Of a stretch of DNA of 64,000 bases, positions 1-8,448 are shown piece by piece. How positions within the stretch are numbered: the stretch's first letter is position 1; each line of letters starts with the position of its first letter. Source of the DNA: Rhodococcus sp. KRD162. Its GTDB lineage: Bacteria > Actinomycetota > Actinomycetes > Mycobacteriales > Mycobacteriaceae. The stretch lies in the NCBI RefSeq assembly GCF_017168335.1, contig NZ_JABFAU010000007.1, positions 133,884-197,883 of the forward strand, written 5' to 3'. The position numbers were made by a program, and so were the translations under genes. Below the pieces are notes generated by a model, which was not told the DNA's origin, did no database searches, and worked only from the letters and a program-made list of their open reading frames with translations.

Positions 1-1
1 A

Positions 2-1552
2 GCGGTCGATGATGCGGCCGAACGACTGGGGTTGTCGCGCCGTCGGGTCTATGCGTTGCTTGGCAAACTCAGGGACGGGACAGGTACGGTCACCGATCTT
101 CTGACGAAGGTCTCGCCGGGTGGGCGTGGCCGCAGCCGAGTAGCGGCTGAGGTCGAAGAGGTGATCGGCGATCATCTCACCCGATATTTTCTTCACCGCC
201 AGAAGCTGAGTGTCGCTGCGCTGCATCGACGTATCGCGTTGACTTGTCACCGCGCGGGTCTGCCAGTGCCGGCCAGAAACACCGTCACCGCACGAATCGC
301 CGCGCTCCATCCGGCATCGGTGGCCAGGTCACGCGGAGGACCCGATGCCGCCCGCCCACGTCAGTCCGCCGGCGACGATCCACCGACGGTTTCGGGGATT
401 CTCGATCAGGTCCAGATCGACCACACCGTCGTCGATCTGATGGTCGTCGACGAGTACGAGCGGCAACCGATCGGCCGCCCCTACCTGACGATCGCCATCG
501 ATGTCCTCAGCCGTTCCGTACTCGGGTTCGTCGTCACTCTGGAGCCGCCGTCGTCGATATCGGTCGGGTTGTGCCTGGGCCGCGTGTGCTGCGAGAAGCA
601 GACATGGCTGGAGGCATGCGAGCTCGCGGAACAGGTGCAGTGGCCAATGGCAGGGAAACCGAAACAGTTGTACCTCGACAACGCCTCCGAGTTCAAAAGC
701 GAAGCGCTGCGCCGCGGATGCGCCCAGCACGCCATCACACTCGAATACCGTCCTCCGGGCCGACCGCACTACGGCGGGATCGTCGAACGCATCATCGGAA
801 CGGCGATGACGGCGGTGCACGAGCTGCCTGGGACCACCTTCTCGAACCCAGCGGACCGAGGAAGTTACGACTCGGACAAGCACGCGGCGTTGACATTGCG
901 TGAGTTGGAACGCTGGCTGGTCCTGGCCATAGCCTCGTATCACGCGAGCGTTCACACAGGGATCGGGAACACTCCGGCCGCGGTGTGGGCCGGCGAGGTC
1001 GCCGCAGTTGGTCACGCCCCTCGTGTGGTGCTCGGCGAAACCGCTTTCCTGGTGGACTTTCTTCCCGTCATCCGGCGACGTCTGACGCGCACGGGCTTCG
1101 TCCTCGATCACGTGCACTACTTCTCGAACGCGCTCAAACCGTGGGTTGCGCGGCGAGAGGATCTGGGGCGGTTCGTGATACGACGTGACCCACGCGATTT
1201 GAGCAGAATCTGGGTCCTCGAACCAGACGGTGCCGGCTATGTCGAGGTGCCGTACCGGACGATGTCACATCCCGCGGTGACACTGTGGGAGCACAGAGCT
1301 GCTATCACCCGTCTCCGCGAACAAGGTCGGTCGAACGTCGATGAGGGCGCACTGTTTTCGATGATCGAGCAGATGCGCGAGGTCACCGACCGCTCACAGA
1401 AAGCCACCCGCAAAGCCCGGCGCAACCGTGCCCGCCGCATGCATCTCACCGGCGCCGCGTCTGCACCGATCCCGGCGATCCACCCGCCGGTGGAGCCTCG
1501 AGCGGACGGCGGCACCGCAACGCCGGTCTTCAGCGATATCGAGGAATGGTGA
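2..1552 (+). CDS. tniA: TniA/TnsB-like DDE transposase (5' end outside window)
   Basis: This is the integrase-fold transposase that cuts and joins element ends. The reading frame is open from base 2, so the true start lies left of the window; at least 516 residues remain. An N-terminal helix-turn-helix (AERLGLSRRRVYALL) is followed by the catalytic core. The likely DDE residues are D in QIDHT, D in LYLDNASEF and E in GGIVERIIG, the spacing expected of the Mu/TnsB/TniA group. A basic C-terminal tail (near KATRKARRNRARR) could contact the ATPase partner. It ends 4 nt before tniB and runs in the same direction as tniB and tniQ, so the three form one operon. TniA rather than TnsB is chosen because the next gene is TniB-like. 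No TnsA endonuclease is visible, but it could lie further left. Confidence 0.9.
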   Translation, partial: AVDDAAERLGLSRRRVYALLGKLRDGTGTVTDLLTKVSPGGRGRSRVAAEVEEVIGDHLTRYFLHRQKLSVAALHRRIALTCHRAGLPVPARNTVTARIAALHPASVARSRGGPDAARPRQSAGDDPPTVSGILDQVQIDHTVVDLMVVDEYERQPIGRPYLTIAIDVLSRSVLGFVVTLEPPSSISVGLCLGRVCCEKQTWLEACELAEQVQWPMAGKPKQLYLDNASEFKSEALRRGCAQHAITLEYRPPGRPHYGGIVERIIGTAMTAVHELPGTTFSNPADRGSYDSDKHAALTLRELERWLVLAIASYHASVHTGIGNTPAAVWAGEVAAVGHAPRVVLGETAFLVDFLPVIRRRLTRTGFVLDHVHYFSNALKPWVARREDLGRFVIRRDPRDLSRIWVLEPDGAGYVEVPYRTMSHPAVTLWEHRAAITRLREQGRSNVDEGALFSMIEQMREVTDRSQKATRKARRNRARRMHLTGAASAPIPAIHPPVEPRADGGTATPVFSDIEEW

Positions 1553-1556
1553 GCCG

Positions 1557-2495
1557 ATGACCGCATCGACAGGAAGCAGCGACGAAGCCACCGAGTCGTC
1601 CGGTGAGGATTTGGGGCACCTGCGGGAGTCGGTTCGTCCGCTCGCCGCACTCGACGACGCGGACAAGATCCGGTTGATCCGGTCGGAGAGGTGGATCGGG
1701 TATCCGCAGGCCCGTACGGTCATCGACCATCTGGAGACGTTGCTGTCGTGGCCGGACCGACAGCGTATGCCGAACCTACTGTTGCTCGGTCCGACGAACA
1801 ACGGCAAGTCGATGATCATCGAAAAGTTCCGGCGCACTCATCCGCCGATCAGCTTGTCCGACCGCGAGCAGATACCGGTGTTGTGCATGCAGATGCCCCC
1901 GGACCCGTCACCCGGCCGGTTCTACCTCGCACTGCTCACAGCGTTGGGAACACCGACCCGACCACGCAATCGGGTCCACGAACTCGAACAGCAAGCATTG
2001 ATGCTGCTCCGCGCCACCGGCGTACGGATGTTGATCATCGACGAGCTCCACAATGTTCTCGCCGGCCGTGACAACGTGCGCCGCGAATTCTTGAACGTGC
2101 TGCGGTTTTTGGGCAACGAACTACGCATTCCTCTTGTCGCTGTCGGCACCCGTGATGCTTACCTCGTCATCCGGACCGATCCCCAGTTGGAGAACCGATT
2201 CCATCCCATGACTTTGCCGGTCTGGACCAACACTGCCGACACCAGATCACTGCTGGCCAGCTTCAGCACGAGCTTCCCCCTCCGCAAACCCTCGCACGTG
2301 ACATCACTGGAGATGACCGACTACCTTCTCACTCGCTCCGAGGGCACCATCGGTGAACTGGCAACGTTGCTCACTGCCGCAGCAGTGACCGCCGTCGACA
2401 GCGGAGAGGAAGCGATCACCTCATCGGTGCTCTCGCGCACTCCGTACCTCGGCCCCACGGAGCGACGCCGCCAGTTCGAACGCCACCTCGCATGA
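1557..2495 (+). CDS. tniB: TniB/TnsC-like AAA+ transposition ATPase
   Basis: This 312-aa AAA+ regulator would activate the transposase and pass on target choice from TniQ. Walker A is GPTNNGKS (about residues 81-88) and Walker B is MLIIDELHNVLAG; the TNNGKS form is typical of TniB. An arginine-rich segment (ENRFHPMTL) follows the sensor region. The ATG at 1557 starts 4 nt after the tniA stop; an upstream in-frame ATG at 1428 would overlap tniA by 125 nt and adds only low-complexity sequence, so it was not used. The stop overlaps the tniQ start (ATGA). In known elements TniB/TnsC binds DNA as an ATP-dependent filament; here that is inferred from family only. Confidence 0.9.
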   Translation: MTASTGSSDEATESSGEDLGHLRESVRPLAALDDADKIRLIRSERWIGYPQARTVIDHLETLLSWPDRQRMPNLLLLGPTNNGKSMIIEKFRRTHPPISLSDREQIPVLCMQMPPDPSPGRFYLALLTALGTPTRPRNRVHELEQQALMLLRATGVRMLIIDELHNVLAGRDNVRREFLNVLRFLGNELRIPLVAVGTRDAYLVIRTDPQLENRFHPMTLPVWTNTADTRSLLASFSTSFPLRKPSHVTSLEMTDYLLTRSEGTIGELATLLTAAAVTAVDSGEEAITSSVLSRTPYLGPTERRRQFERHLA

Positions 2496-3724
2496 ACGCG
2501 CGGCTCGCACCGATGCCCGGTGATGCGTACGTTCGCCCGTGGCCGCTGCACCCGCCGCCACTGCCAGGTGAGGTCCTCTCGTCCTGGTTGGCCCGGATAT
2601 GCGAGCTGTATCCGCACATCAGGCCCTCTGATCTGTTTGCAGACCTCGATATCGATTGTGCTGTCGAGGATCTCGACCGCTACACACCGGAGCCGATCCT
2701 TGCCGAGCTGGCCGGTCGCGGCGCAGTCCCGGTAGAGAGGGTGCGGATGATGACGTTGGCGGGGTGGACACCGTGGCTGCTCGACAGCACCGACCCCGCC
2801 GACTGCGACTTCGACACCTACGTCCACCAATTCTCGATCCTGCTACCGGCCGACCTCGCGAGGGAGGATCGACGACGCCGCACACCCACGAGCGAAGCAT
2901 GGTTGCCGTGGGCGAGCACTCCGCGCAGTCGGGCATGCCCGGCATGTATCGACAGCCTCGAATCCACTGCTGATATCAACATGACTCTGCTGCATCAATA
3001 TCCGGTGCTGAGCAGCTGCCTCGACCACCGTTGTCGACTCGAACCCTGCTCTGTTTTCCCTGGTCATGCAATCTTCTGGGATCAGGTCCGGTTCGGTTCG
3101 GACGAACGGGTCTCGCCCGTTCCGGTTCCCTCGGCGGTCACGGACCTCGATCGGCGCAGCACCGAGGCTCTGACGACGGGATGGGTGGAACTCGGCCCAG
3201 GCCGGGTACATGCCGCAGTGTGGTTTCGGCTTCTGCGCACCGTCGTCGACGAAGTGTCCTCGCCGCTGGTTCGCACCGGACGGTGGGCGACGAGGCTCGT
3301 TGCGATCTGGAAGGCCGCCGGTCGTTCTCGCCCGTTGCGGACCGCGTGGGTTCCGTTCGAGGACCTGCACTGGGACGAGCAGGCGACAGTCCTCGAGGCC
3401 GCGGCGATCGCCATTGCGTTGGTCGAGAGCGGTGAGATCGATGCCGGCGGTGCGCACGCATCTCTGCTGAGCCCACGTCCCTATGAGCCGGTCGATCCCG
3501 GGACAGCTCCGACGCGCTCGTCCTATCCCGCACCCGAGCGCGATTTATGGGCTGACGCGCACGCTGCGGCCGAGGCCGCCATCGCGGCAGCGCGCGTCGA
3601 CCCCGCATCCGCCAGTTCGTTGTACAACTTCCTACGCTGGGGGTGCCGCACCGCAGCGGAGCTGGATGAGACGGTGCAACTGTTCCTCGACCACGGGATC
3701 CCGCTGCAACATCCGCCGACATAG
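2492..3724 (+). CDS. tniQ: TniQ/TnsD-family target-selection protein
   Basis: This 410-aa protein is the likely target-site adaptor. The N-terminus shows the TniQ signature (PLHPPPLPGEVLSSWLARIC, residues 18-37). Cys/His pairs around residues 148-185 (CPAC, then CLDHRC and a later Cys) look like the family's zinc-binding module. The start ATG overlaps the tniB stop by 4 nt, which indicates translational coupling. It is shorter than Tn7 TnsD (about 500 aa) and closer to Tn5053 TniQ. The protein ends about 130 bp before the accD5 remnant, so no resolvase gene (tniR) follows it, unlike in classic Tn5053/Tn402. Whether it recognises a fixed site or a resolution-type site cannot be read from the sequence. 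Confidence 0.85.
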   Translation: MNARLAPMPGDAYVRPWPLHPPPLPGEVLSSWLARICELYPHIRPSDLFADLDIDCAVEDLDRYTPEPILAELAGRGAVPVERVRMMTLAGWTPWLLDSTDPADCDFDTYVHQFSILLPADLAREDRRRRTPTSEAWLPWASTPRSRACPACIDSLESTADINMTLLHQYPVLSSCLDHRCRLEPCSVFPGHAIFWDQVRFGSDERVSPVPVPSAVTDLDRRSTEALTTGWVELGPGRVHAAVWFRLLRTVVDEVSSPLVRTGRWATRLVAIWKAAGRSRPLRTAWVPFEDLHWDEQATVLEAAAIAIALVESGEIDAGGAHASLLSPRPYEPVDPGTAPTRSSYPAPERDLWADAHAAAEAAIAAARVDPASASSLYNFLRWGCRTAAELDETVQLFLDHGIPLQHPPT

Positions 3725-3857
3725 CTATCGCCCGATGGAGCGGGGTTGTCCGCGACGATGCATACGCGGCGTCAGCCGAGAAGTCCGTTTTCGCGCCGGG
3801 GTCATAGTCACCGACGTTATGTGTGCGGTGACCGACGAGAATTTTCCTTCCCGCACC
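3725..3857. mobile_element. Right terminal region of the tni transposon, ending in accD5
   Basis: This is the non-coding segment between the tniQ stop and the point where accD5 homology begins. It should hold the transposase-binding end. Two 10-bp direct repeats matching 9 of 10 (GTCACCGACG at 3807-3816 and GTGACCGACG at 3828-3837) lie 21 bp apart, the spacing expected for serial transposase sites. The GTCACCG and CGGTGAC arms also form a perfect 7-bp inverted repeat. I could not place the terminal base: homology to AccD5 is lost between about 3845 and 3860, and no clean TGT/ACA terminus is obvious. The left end is outside the window, so target duplication cannot be checked. Confidence 0.6.
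3807..3837. repeat. Paired 10-bp repeats near the transposon end
   Basis: GTCACCGACG and GTGACCGACG occur 21 bp apart, start to start. They are candidate TniA-binding sites, inferred from position and spacing only. Confidence 0.45.
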
Positions 3858-4123
3858 GTCCGGTTCTCACCCAACCCGAAATTCACCGAACGATGCCGAG
3901 CCAACGCATCGAGCTCGACGAACGACCCCTCGTCGAGCAACGCCGTGATCCGCTCCCGCGCCGTCAACTTGCCCTTCGCGTGGACCCGGTCCACCGCCGC
4001 CTGACCCGATGGAACCTCCGCCACCATCAGACGTTTACGAAGATCAGCCAACTTACCCGCAGTGGTATGAATATCGGGGGTTTCGGCCGACCCATGTGCA
4101 GTGGAATCCTGGACGCTGGTCAT
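3858..4123 (-). pseudogene. accD5: accD5 remnant: N-terminus of acyl-CoA carboxylase beta subunit, truncated by transposon
   Basis: The minus-strand ATG at 4123 opens a frame that matches the AccD5/PccB carboxyltransferase N-terminus: [44 protein letters not shown] and NFGLGENR. The match stops at about residue 88-90 of a protein that is normally about 540 aa, and the frame runs into transposon sequence. Both carboxyltransferase lobes are therefore missing and the product must be inactive. AccD5 carries the transcarboxylase step for propionyl- and longer acyl-CoA and sits beside birA in mycobacteria, as it does here. A second functional copy elsewhere is likely, because the enzyme is considered essential in mycobacteria. 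A TAAAGT hexamer at 4132-4137 could still drive transcription. Confidence 0.85.
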
Positions 4124-4131
4124 GGGGCAAC

Positions 4132-4137
4132 ACTTTA
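4132..4137 (-). promoter_or_regulatory. -10 element of accD5 (TAAAGT)
   Basis: On the minus strand TAAAGT lies 8 nt before the accD5 ATG, which would give a leaderless transcript. It shares a 95-bp divergent region with birA. Confidence 0.5.
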
Positions 4138-4205
4138 ACTGCGAGCGTGATCTGCGACCCGACCGAGGGTGGTTCGCCGAGGACATCGGATCGTCGCCGA
4201 GCCCA

Positions 4206-4211
4206 TATGCT
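4206..4211 (+). promoter_or_regulatory. -10 element of birA (TATGCT)
   Basis: TATGCT lies 7 nt before the ATG at 4219, and no Shine-Dalgarno sequence precedes that ATG. This favours a leaderless start at 4219 over the in-frame ATG at 4207, which sits inside this hexamer. Confidence 0.5.
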
Positions 4212-4218
4212 GTCTCGC

Positions 4219-5055
4219 ATGTGGACAAATCTCGATCGCCCGCCACTCGATGTCCGTGCCCTTCGCCGGGCACTGGTGGACGGACCGCAGGCATCGTGGT
4301 CTCGGGTGGATTTGATCGCCGAAACCGGTTCGACCAACGCCGACCTCGTCGAAGGGGTCGCGAACTACGCGGACCGGACAGCCCTGATCGCCGAATACCA
4401 GGACAGTGGTCGCGGGCGGCATTCGAGATCGTTCTCGGGGGCGCCTCGCTCGCAGATCCTCCTGTCGATGCTGCTGAAGTTCCCCGGCATCGATCCTGCG
4501 GTGCTCGGATGGCTACCGCTGATGACCGGAGTTGCCCTCGTCGACGCGTTGCGCACCGTCGCCGAGGTCGATGCGCGACTCAAATGGCCCAACGACGTCC
4601 TCATCGGAGGCAAGAAGGTCTCGGGCATCCTCGCCGAGGTCGCGGCCCACGGACCGTCCCCGACGGTCGTCATCGGGCTCGGGGTCAACGTCTCGATGAC
4701 GGCCGAAGAATTGCCGGTTGCCACCGCCACGTCGCTCGCAGTAGAAAAGGCCGCTGTTCTCGATCGCGACACTCTGGTGCGCGCGATTCTGCGCGGAGTG
4801 GCCGCCGAAGTGGATTCCTGGCGTGACTCGAACTGGGGGACCGATGCGCTCGCCCGCAGGTATAGAGAGCGGTGCGGCACCATCGGACAACGCGTCCGTG
4901 TCGACCTCCCCGGTGGCGAGGAGAAGTTCGGTACTGCCATCGACGTCGACGAACACGGCAGAATCGTCATCGAGATGGAGCAGACCGGTTCGGCTCGACC
5001 GTCCGTACTTGCGGTCGCGGCAGGCGACGTCACGCATCTGCGACCCGTCTCGTAA
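4219..5055 (+). CDS. birA: Biotin--[acetyl-CoA-carboxylase] ligase
   Basis: This enzyme activates biotin as biotinyl-AMP and attaches it to biotin carboxyl carrier proteins. The 278-aa protein has the BPL catalytic fold: TGSTNADL, then the biotinyl-AMP loop [13 protein letters not shown] (the GRGRxxR motif), [17 protein letters not shown] and a C-terminal SH3-like domain. There is no N-terminal DNA-binding domain, so it is a monofunctional class I ligase. It lies divergent to the accD5 remnant, matching the mycobacterial birA-accD5 pairing, because the acyl-CoA carboxylase needs biotinylated partner subunits. Start choice is between ATG 4207 and ATG 4219; 4219 fits a leaderless promoter. Confidence 0.93.
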   Translation: MWTNLDRPPLDVRALRRALVDGPQASWSRVDLIAETGSTNADLVEGVANYADRTALIAEYQDSGRGRHSRSFSGAPRSQILLSMLLKFPGIDPAVLGWLPLMTGVALVDALRTVAEVDARLKWPNDVLIGGKKVSGILAEVAAHGPSPTVVIGLGVNVSMTAEELPVATATSLAVEKAAVLDRDTLVRAILRGVAAEVDSWRDSNWGTDALARRYRERCGTIGQRVRVDLPGGEEKFGTAIDVDEHGRIVIEMEQTGSARPSVLAVAAGDVTHLRPVS

Positions 5056-5100
5056 GACCCTCACCTCGACCGATGCCGTAGCGAACAGTCAGGAGTGCAC

Positions 5101-5700
5101 GTGGGTTACCCACAGGATGCGTTGGCAGACGAGGAAGAGCTGCTGCTTCATCATCACCCGCACTGGAAAATGCTGATCCTTCCGTCGATCACGTTCGTGC
5201 TCGTCACAGGAATCGCTGGTGTAGCACTCGGCGCTGCGAGCGCGCGCCTCGAATCCACCGCCGCGAACGTGGCCATGATCGCCGTAGCGGTGGTGTGGGC
5301 GGCGCTGGTGGGATGGCGGTGCCTGGTTCCACTGATCAGTTGGAAGTGCACCCACTTCATCGTCACCGACAGGCGAGTACTGATCCGTCAGGGCGTGATC
5401 ACCCACTCCGGCATCGACATTCCGATGAGCAGAATCAGCAACGTCCAGTTTCGCCACGGCTTGCTCGATCGAATGCTGGGTACGGGAACGCTCATCATCG
5501 CCTCCGCGTCGGACGATCCACTCGAATTCGACGACATTCCGCGCGTTCAGCGCGTCCACTCTCTGCTCTACCAGCAAGTCTTCGACTCGATGGAGTACCG
5601 CCGCCAATCCATGCACGGCGGCGAGGCCCCCTTCGAGCCGTCGCCCGAGGATTCGGCCGCCGAGCCCAAGCCCGGTTGGCGAGCCGGAAAACGCAGGTAA
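5101..5700 (+). CDS. PH-domain membrane protein (Rv3278c-like)
   Basis: This 199-aa membrane protein has a bacterial PH (YdbS-type) domain of unknown biochemical role. A charged N-terminus (DALADEEELLLHHHPHWKM) leads into two membrane helices (about residues 23-43 and 56-75). The PH fold follows, with the family's ITDRRVLIRQGVITHSGIDIPMSRI pattern split by strands, then NVQF and GTLIIASASDDPLEFDDIP. The tail is polar and proline-rich. GTG 5101 is preferred over GTG 5095 because AGGAG at 5091-5095 gives a 5-nt spacer. It follows birA by 45 bp and keeps the birA-Rv3278c order of mycobacteria. Confidence 0.85.
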   Translation: MGYPQDALADEEELLLHHHPHWKMLILPSITFVLVTGIAGVALGAASARLESTAANVAMIAVAVVWAALVGWRCLVPLISWKCTHFIVTDRRVLIRQGVITHSGIDIPMSRISNVQFRHGLLDRMLGTGTLIIASASDDPLEFDDIPRVQRVHSLLYQQVFDSMEYRRQSMHGGEAPFEPSPEDSAAEPKPGWRAGKRR

Positions 5701-5739
5701 CACAGGCTGTTCTCACTTTCGAACCGTAGGGTGTCCGAT

Positions 5740-6420
5740 GTGACCGATGTGCTGCTTGCAGAAGACGACGAAGCTATCGCTGCGCCCTTGTCCCGCGCTC
5801 TCGGGCGCGAGGGGTACACGGTGACCGTCGAACAGACCGGCCCTGCCGCCTTGCAACGCGCCCTCGACGGGAAGTTCGATCTGCTGATCCTCGATCTGGG
5901 ACTTCCCGGAATGGACGGCCTCGAGGTGTGTCGGCAGGTACGGGCCAACCGATCCGAGGTGGCGGTCCTCATGCTCACCGCACGAACCGACGAGGTCGAC
6001 TTCGTGGTGGGCCTCGATGCCGGAGCGGACGACTACGTCGGCAAACCCTTCCGGCTCGCCGAGCTCATGGCCCGCGTTCGTGCCCTGCTCCGACGTCGCG
6101 GTGCCGGAGAGGACTCCCCGATCGAGGTCGGTGCCATCCGCCTCGAACCGGCCGCGCGACGCGTACTCGTCGGCGGCACCGAGATCTCACTCGCGAACAA
6201 AGAGTACGAGCTGCTCAAGGTCCTACTCGACCACGCAGGTCAGGTCGTCTCCCGTGAAGTGATCCTGCGTGAGGTCTGGGGCGATGCAGAGCTGCGCGGA
6301 TCGAAGACACTGGACATGCACATGTCCTGGTTGCGACGCAAGATCGGGGACGAAGGTCCTGTTGCCGAGCGTCGCATAGCAACGGTGCGCGGCGTCGGTT
6401 TCCGCATCAACAGCGACTAG
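5740..6420 (+). CDS. OmpR-family response regulator
   Basis: This DNA-binding response regulator is the partner of the histidine kinase 6 bp downstream. The receiver domain carries the acidic pair (AEDDEA), the phospho-acceptor Asp in LLILDLGLPGMDG, the conserved Thr of MLTARTD and the Lys of DYVGKPF. A winged-helix C-terminal domain follows (LANKEYELLKVLL, KTLDMHMSWLRRKIG, ATVRGVGFRIN). GTG 5740 is chosen because a TAGGGT hexamer 7 nt upstream suggests a leaderless start; GTG 5731 would add three residues. The pair sits between the Rv3278c and Rv3277 equivalents, where I recall no such genes in M. tuberculosis. Signal and targets are unknown. Confidence 0.9.
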   Translation: MTDVLLAEDDEAIAAPLSRALGREGYTVTVEQTGPAALQRALDGKFDLLILDLGLPGMDGLEVCRQVRANRSEVAVLMLTARTDEVDFVVGLDAGADDYVGKPFRLAELMARVRALLRRRGAGEDSPIEVGAIRLEPAARRVLVGGTEISLANKEYELLKVLLDHAGQVVSREVILREVWGDAELRGSKTLDMHMSWLRRKIGDEGPVAERRIATVRGVGFRINSD

Positions 6421-6426
6421 CAGTCC

Positions 6427-7746
6427 ATGCGACGTCGAATTCTGGTCTCGATACTGGCCGTCGTCGTCATGACGGCGTTGTTGCTCGGTATCCCTCTGAT
6501 GTACACCGCGTGGTTGTGGGTCGAGGACTTCACCCGCAACGACTTGCAAGCACGCCTGGACCGCATGGCAGCGGAGATCATCTCCCAGGAGGGCTCGGCG
6601 GGTCTGATCGAGGGTCAGCTCGATATCGGCTCGCTCAGGCTGGCGATTCCGCAGGGCGGCCGGCTGGTGGTCATCTACCCGACTCCGGCCGACGCCGCGT
6701 CGCGCGCAGACATCGGCGAGGCATTCGTGGATCGGCCGCTCGTGGAATCGCTGTCGATGGGTACCTCCGGCTCACTGCGACTCGATGTCCCGTCCGACGA
6801 GATGCGGTCCCTCCAGCGCCAAGCACTCGGCGCGGTGACACTGGTCGTGCTCGCATCCGCGCTTGCAGGCACAGTCGTCGCCGTCCTGACGGCAAAACGA
6901 CTGGCAGATCCGCTGCAGGATGTGGCCCGTCGCGCCGCGCGACTGGCGGAGGGTGACTTCCGGCCTGATGCTCGGCGGCACGGCATCGCCGAACTCGACC
7001 GCGTCTCGGAGGTGCTCGACTCGGCCACCGTCGAGATCGCAGGCCGACTCCAACGAGAACACACGCTGGTCGCCGACGTCTCGCACCAACTCCGAAGCCG
7101 ACTGACTGCTGTGCGGCTGCGGCTCGACGAGATTTCCACCCACCCGGACCCGGCGGTGGTGGACGAGGCGAACGAGGCGATGGACCAAGTCGACCGGCTG
7201 ACCCTCGCCATCGACGAACTCGTTCGTTCCTCCCGCAGCGACGGCGCCGCCGATGCGCACGAGGTATCGGTCATCGAGGAACTGACCGCAACAGTCGTCG
7301 AATGGCGGCGGAACTTCGAGGATGCAGGCCGCAACCTGGTACTCAAGGGAGACGCCGAACTCACCGCATCGGTGACGGGCTCCCGGCTGCGAGAAGCCGT
7401 GTCGGTCTTGGTCGACAATTCTCTGGTACACGGCGACGGCGGCTGCACCGTGTCGGTGCGAGCGGTGTCCGGTGGCGAAAGCCCCGACCCTCGGCGTGAG
7501 CGACTGGTCTGTGTCGAGGTCACCGACGAGGGCCCCGGAGTGAGCAACGAGCTGGCCCCGCACATCTTCGACCGAGGATTCTCCGGCGCAGGCTCCACCG
7601 GCGTCGGACTCGCACTCGCGCGGGCACTGATCGAAGCCGATGGCGGACGGCTGGAACTACAGCGCCGTCGGCCCGCCCTGTTCTCGGTCTTTCTACCCGC
7701 CTCGCGTGAGCACACACCTACCGTGCCCCGCCGAGAGCCGAGGTGA
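6427..7746 (+). CDS. Sensor histidine kinase of the 5740-7746 two-component system
   Basis: This 439-aa membrane kinase should phosphorylate the regulator encoded just upstream. It has an N-terminal membrane helix (residues 5-28), an extracytoplasmic segment of about 100 residues, a second helix (about 135-157) and a HAMP linker. The H-box is DVSHQLRSRLTAVRLRL, a variant of the usual SHELRTPL. It is followed by the N-box (LVDNSLVHG), G1 (VTDEGPGV), F-box region and G2 (GVGLALARALIEADGG). The start ATG lies 6 bp after the regulator stop. The sensing domain shows no motif I recognise. The gene converges on the GtrA-like gene with only 4 bp between them. Confidence 0.9.
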   Translation: MRRRILVSILAVVVMTALLLGIPLMYTAWLWVEDFTRNDLQARLDRMAAEIISQEGSAGLIEGQLDIGSLRLAIPQGGRLVVIYPTPADAASRADIGEAFVDRPLVESLSMGTSGSLRLDVPSDEMRSLQRQALGAVTLVVLASALAGTVVAVLTAKRLADPLQDVARRAARLAEGDFRPDARRHGIAELDRVSEVLDSATVEIAGRLQREHTLVADVSHQLRSRLTAVRLRLDEISTHPDPAVVDEANEAMDQVDRLTLAIDELVRSSRSDGAADAHEVSVIEELTATVVEWRRNFEDAGRNLVLKGDAELTASVTGSRLREAVSVLVDNSLVHGDGGCTVSVRAVSGGESPDPRRERLVCVEVTDEGPGVSNELAPHIFDRGFSGAGSTGVGLALARALIEADGGRLELQRRRPALFSVFLPASREHTPTVPRREPR

Positions 7747-7750
7747 CCGG

Positions 7751-8302
7751 TCAGGGCTGATCGACGGCCTCTGACGTGTCCCCGGTTCGCTCGGCGTCGA
7801 CCTCGAGGATCGTGCGCGCGTTCTCCTCGGGGAACGCGAAGCGCCGCAGCGCCCAGAACCGGAACGCCATCTGCAGGAGATTGCCGATGATGTAGTTGAG
7901 AACGAAGTCGATGATCACCACCATCGTCAACGACTCACTGGTGTCGCGAATGTCGAAGATGTTGTTCGCGATCCAGAGCGGACCGGCCGCGATGAGCACT
8001 CCGACACCGCTGATGACGAAGAAAAGCAGCGCCTCGTGGTGCCGTTCTCGTCCGCCCCGATGCTTGAACGCCCACTCACGATTGAGGAAGTAGCTCAACA
8101 AAGTCGCGAGAACGCCCGAGATGATCTTGGCGATCACCGGCTTCTGCTCGAGCACCGTCAAGCTCAGTGAATAAAAGATCACCAGGTCGAAAACCATTGT
8201 CGTGCCGCCCACGATGGCGAACTTGATCAGCTCGCTGTGACGAACCGCAAGGTCCCGGACGGGCTTGGGTAAGCGTCGAAGCACGCTCTCGATCGTCGGC
8301 AC
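7751..8302 (-). CDS. GtrA-like membrane protein
   Basis: This 183-aa protein has four predicted membrane helices and the GtrA signature (IKFAIVGGTTMVFDLVIF near residue 25, then SYFLNREWAFKHR). GtrA-family members are proposed to move lipid-linked sugars across the membrane; in mycobacteria the equivalent at this place is Rv3277. The substrate is not known here. GTG 8302 is chosen because TAGACT lies 8 nt upstream; the frame stays open to an ATG at 8350, but those residues are not conserved-looking. It is divergent from purK and convergent with the histidine kinase. Confidence 0.85.
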   Translation of the reverse strand: MPTIESVLRRLPKPVRDLAVRHSELIKFAIVGGTTMVFDLVIFYSLSLTVLEQKPVIAKIISGVLATLLSYFLNREWAFKHRGGRERHHEALLFFVISGVGVLIAAGPLWIANNIFDIRDTSESLTMVVIIDFVLNYIIGNLLQMAFRFWALRRFAFPEENARTILEVDAERTGDTSEAVDQP

Positions 8303-8310
8303 AACGGAGA

Positions 8311-8316
8311 AGTCTA
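8311..8316 (-). promoter_or_regulatory. -10 element of the GtrA-like gene (TAGACT)
   Basis: TAGACT on the minus strand lies 8 nt before the GTG at 8302, suggesting a leaderless mRNA. Confidence 0.5.
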
Positions 8317-8448
8317 CGAAACACAGCCCCGATCCGACGAACCGACGCACGGATCATCAGGGTTTCCACAGGTCCCCGGCAGGTCGACGTTCTCGCGGAG
8401 GGCTGCCGGTTCGGACGGACCGCACACGACGTGACACCATGGTGAGCC

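Noticed and set aside
1..3724. CRISPR-associated or Tn7 core system with cargo
   Set aside because: Only tniA, tniB and tniQ are visible; no cas genes, tnsA or cargo lie in the window, so any such claim needs the sequence to the left.
3725..4123. Complete acyl-CoA carboxylase gene with an unusual C-terminus
   Set aside because: Homology stops abruptly at about residue 88 and the remaining frame is short and unrelated; truncation by the transposon explains it better.
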